From a bacterium (GTDB lineage: Bacteria > SZUA-79 > Acidulodesulfobacterales > Acidulodesulfobacteraceae), in contig JAJXXD010000092.1 of NCBI GenBank assembly GCA_021781285.1, forward strand, positions 1 through 6,243: a stretch of 6,243 bases of DNA, written 5' to 3'. Shown piece after piece: positions 5,684 through 6,243 of this stretch (position 1 is the stretch's first letter; the number at the start of each line of letters is the position of its first letter). The position numbers and the translations under genes are program-made. The notes under the pieces are model-generated. The model saw nothing but the letters and a program-made list of their open reading frames with translations. It did no database searches and had not been told where the DNA came from.

Positions 5684-6013
5684 ATGAAAAATTATAATGT
5701 AATAAAATTTAAAATCGCCGATAAAATTCTTATTATAAATAAATATATACTGCTTATTCTTTTAGAAAAAAGGGAAAACCCCGTTAATATCGGACGCATA
5801 TTCGATAGAAAAGTTTTTTTGACGTCTCTTTTCTCGAAAGCGGAAGCGGGCGGAGCGGAGTTTGCGGCGGAACTTAAAGAAAAGTTGATTAAAATATCGG
5901 AATCCGACAAAACCATTATAAATATTTTAACCGAAAGGAAAGAAGATACCGCCGGTAAAATTTCTATGCTTAGAAATCTTTCCGCCGCCGTTAAGGCTTA
6001 CAGCGTTAGTTAA
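5684..6013 (+). CDS. Unassigned 109-aa helical protein, possibly FliT/FlgN-like chaperone
   Basis: I do not recognise this protein with certainty. It has a hydrophobic/basic N-terminal part (MKNYNVIKFKIADKILIINK, then YILLILLEKR), followed by charged, probably helical segments (about 35-109). The segment around 64-80 (LKEKLIKISESDKTIINI) and the final AAVKAYSVS resemble the end of FliT and FlgN proteins, small helical chaperones for flagellar export, where a helix with an E-D/N-x-x-L pattern precedes a basic stretch ending in AY. The flagellar genes nearby fit, but the similarity is weak and by eye. The ATG at 5684 is chosen because upstream codons back to a TTG at 5618 encode only low-complexity AT-rich residues. 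No Shine-Dalgarno sequence is visible. The ILLILL stretch is too short and flanked by charges to be a clear membrane segment. An incomplete gene follows after 58 nt. Confidence 0.6.
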   Translation: MKNYNVIKFKIADKILIINKYILLILLEKRENPVNIGRIFDRKVFLTSLFSKAEAGGAEFAAELKEKLIKISESDKTIINILTERKEDTAGKISMLRNLSAAVKAYSVS

Positions 6014-6029
6014 TTGAGTTAATTGAATA

Positions 6030-6050
6030 GGAGCGGATTTAAGTCCGTCC
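6030..6050 (+). other. Small hairpin in the leader of the last gene
   Basis: GGA (6030-6032) and CGGA (6034-6037) can pair with TCCG (6044-6047) and TCC (6048-6050), giving 7 pairs with one bulged G and a TTTAAG loop. It has no following T run, so it is not an intrinsic terminator. It sits just before the AGAGGGG ribosome binding site and carries two GGA triplets, though these lie in the stem rather than the loop where CsrA prefers them. Confidence 0.4.
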
Positions 6051-6053
6051 AAT

Positions 6054-6060
6054 AGAGGGG
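6054..6060 (+). promoter_or_regulatory. Ribosome binding site of the last gene
   Basis: AGAGGGG ends 11 nt before the ATG at 6072. The spacing is a little long, but no other start in this frame lies closer. Confidence 0.55.
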
Positions 6061-6071
6061 CGCATTATACT

Positions 6072-6243
6072 ATGGATAATTTAGATAACCATTTTTATAA
6101 TAATCAGGAAATCATTTTAGAAACGCCGCAAAAAAATTTCAAAGGATATATAAAAAAAATAGAAAACGGTTTTTTATATATCCTTCTATATTCGTCTTTT
6201 ACCGGCAGGCAGGCGCTGGAATTTACCGGAGAGAACTACGATA
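6072..6243 (+). CDS. Unrecognised protein, N-terminal 57 codons, cut by the right edge
   Basis: Only the first 57 codons plus one base are present, and the frame is open to the right edge. The start ATG follows AGAGGGG and is supported by the 58-nt spacing from the previous stop. The fragment begins with an acidic/Asn-rich stretch (MDNLDNHFYNNQEIILETPQ) and then a probable beta-rich segment (FKGYIKKIENGFLYILLYSS) ending near GRQALEFTGENYD. The alternation of a short strand, turn and strand recalls the N-terminal part of PilZ/YcgR-type cyclic di-GMP receptors, which would suit the neighbourhood, but no RxxxR or DxSxxG motif is within the visible part, so this is only a guess. It is probably co-transcribed with the 109-aa gene. 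Confidence 0.65.
   Translation, partial: MDNLDNHFYNNQEIILETPQKNFKGYIKKIENGFLYILLYSSFTGRQALEFTGENYD

Overview
The window reads as a chromosomal segment of a motile, flagellated bacterium with moderately low GC content. It joins the end of a flagellar hook-filament junction operon to a set of signalling genes. CsrA paired with FliW, an HDOD protein and a GGDEF protein with a degenerate receiver recall deltaproteobacteria-like (Desulfobacterota and relatives) genomes. That placement is a guess from gene content and style; no rRNA or other marker gene is present.

Positions 1-3347, + strand: the 3' part of flgK (open at the left edge), then flgL, csrA and fliW, all co-directional. The gaps are 29, 7 and 64 nt. 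FlgK and FlgL are the two junction proteins between hook and filament. CsrA is an mRNA-binding repressor, and in bacteria with FliW it is antagonised by FliW, which itself is titrated by flagellin. Structural genes and the post-transcriptional switch for filament production are therefore packed together. The CsrA here has the long C-terminal tail and the Asn55 seen in FliW-responsive CsrA of the Bacillus type.

Positions 3344-5570, - strand: a tight three-gene cluster running toward fliW. In transcription order it encodes a 117-aa protein resembling the N-terminal module found in front of HD-GYP/HDOD proteins, an HDOD protein with an intact HD motif, and a pseudo-receiver-GGDEF protein. The last gene converges on fliW and the two stop codons overlap. 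The cluster is probably one operon (gaps of 1 and 45 nt) with a cyclic-di-GMP or related signalling theme.

Positions 5571-5683: a divergent, very AT-rich control region of 113 nt with a perfect 12-bp tandem repeat and promoter-like hexamers on both strands.

Positions 5684-6243, + strand: a 109-aa, mostly helical protein that could be a FliT/FlgN-like flagellar export chaperone (inference only), then the first 57 codons of an unrecognised protein cut by the right edge.

No mobile element, CRISPR array, tRNA or rRNA was seen. Most of the window is familiar flagellar and signalling biology. The parts that deserve a second look are the duplicated insert in FlgK, the degenerate GGDEF protein and its partners, the tandem repeat in the divergent promoter region, and the unassigned 109-aa protein.
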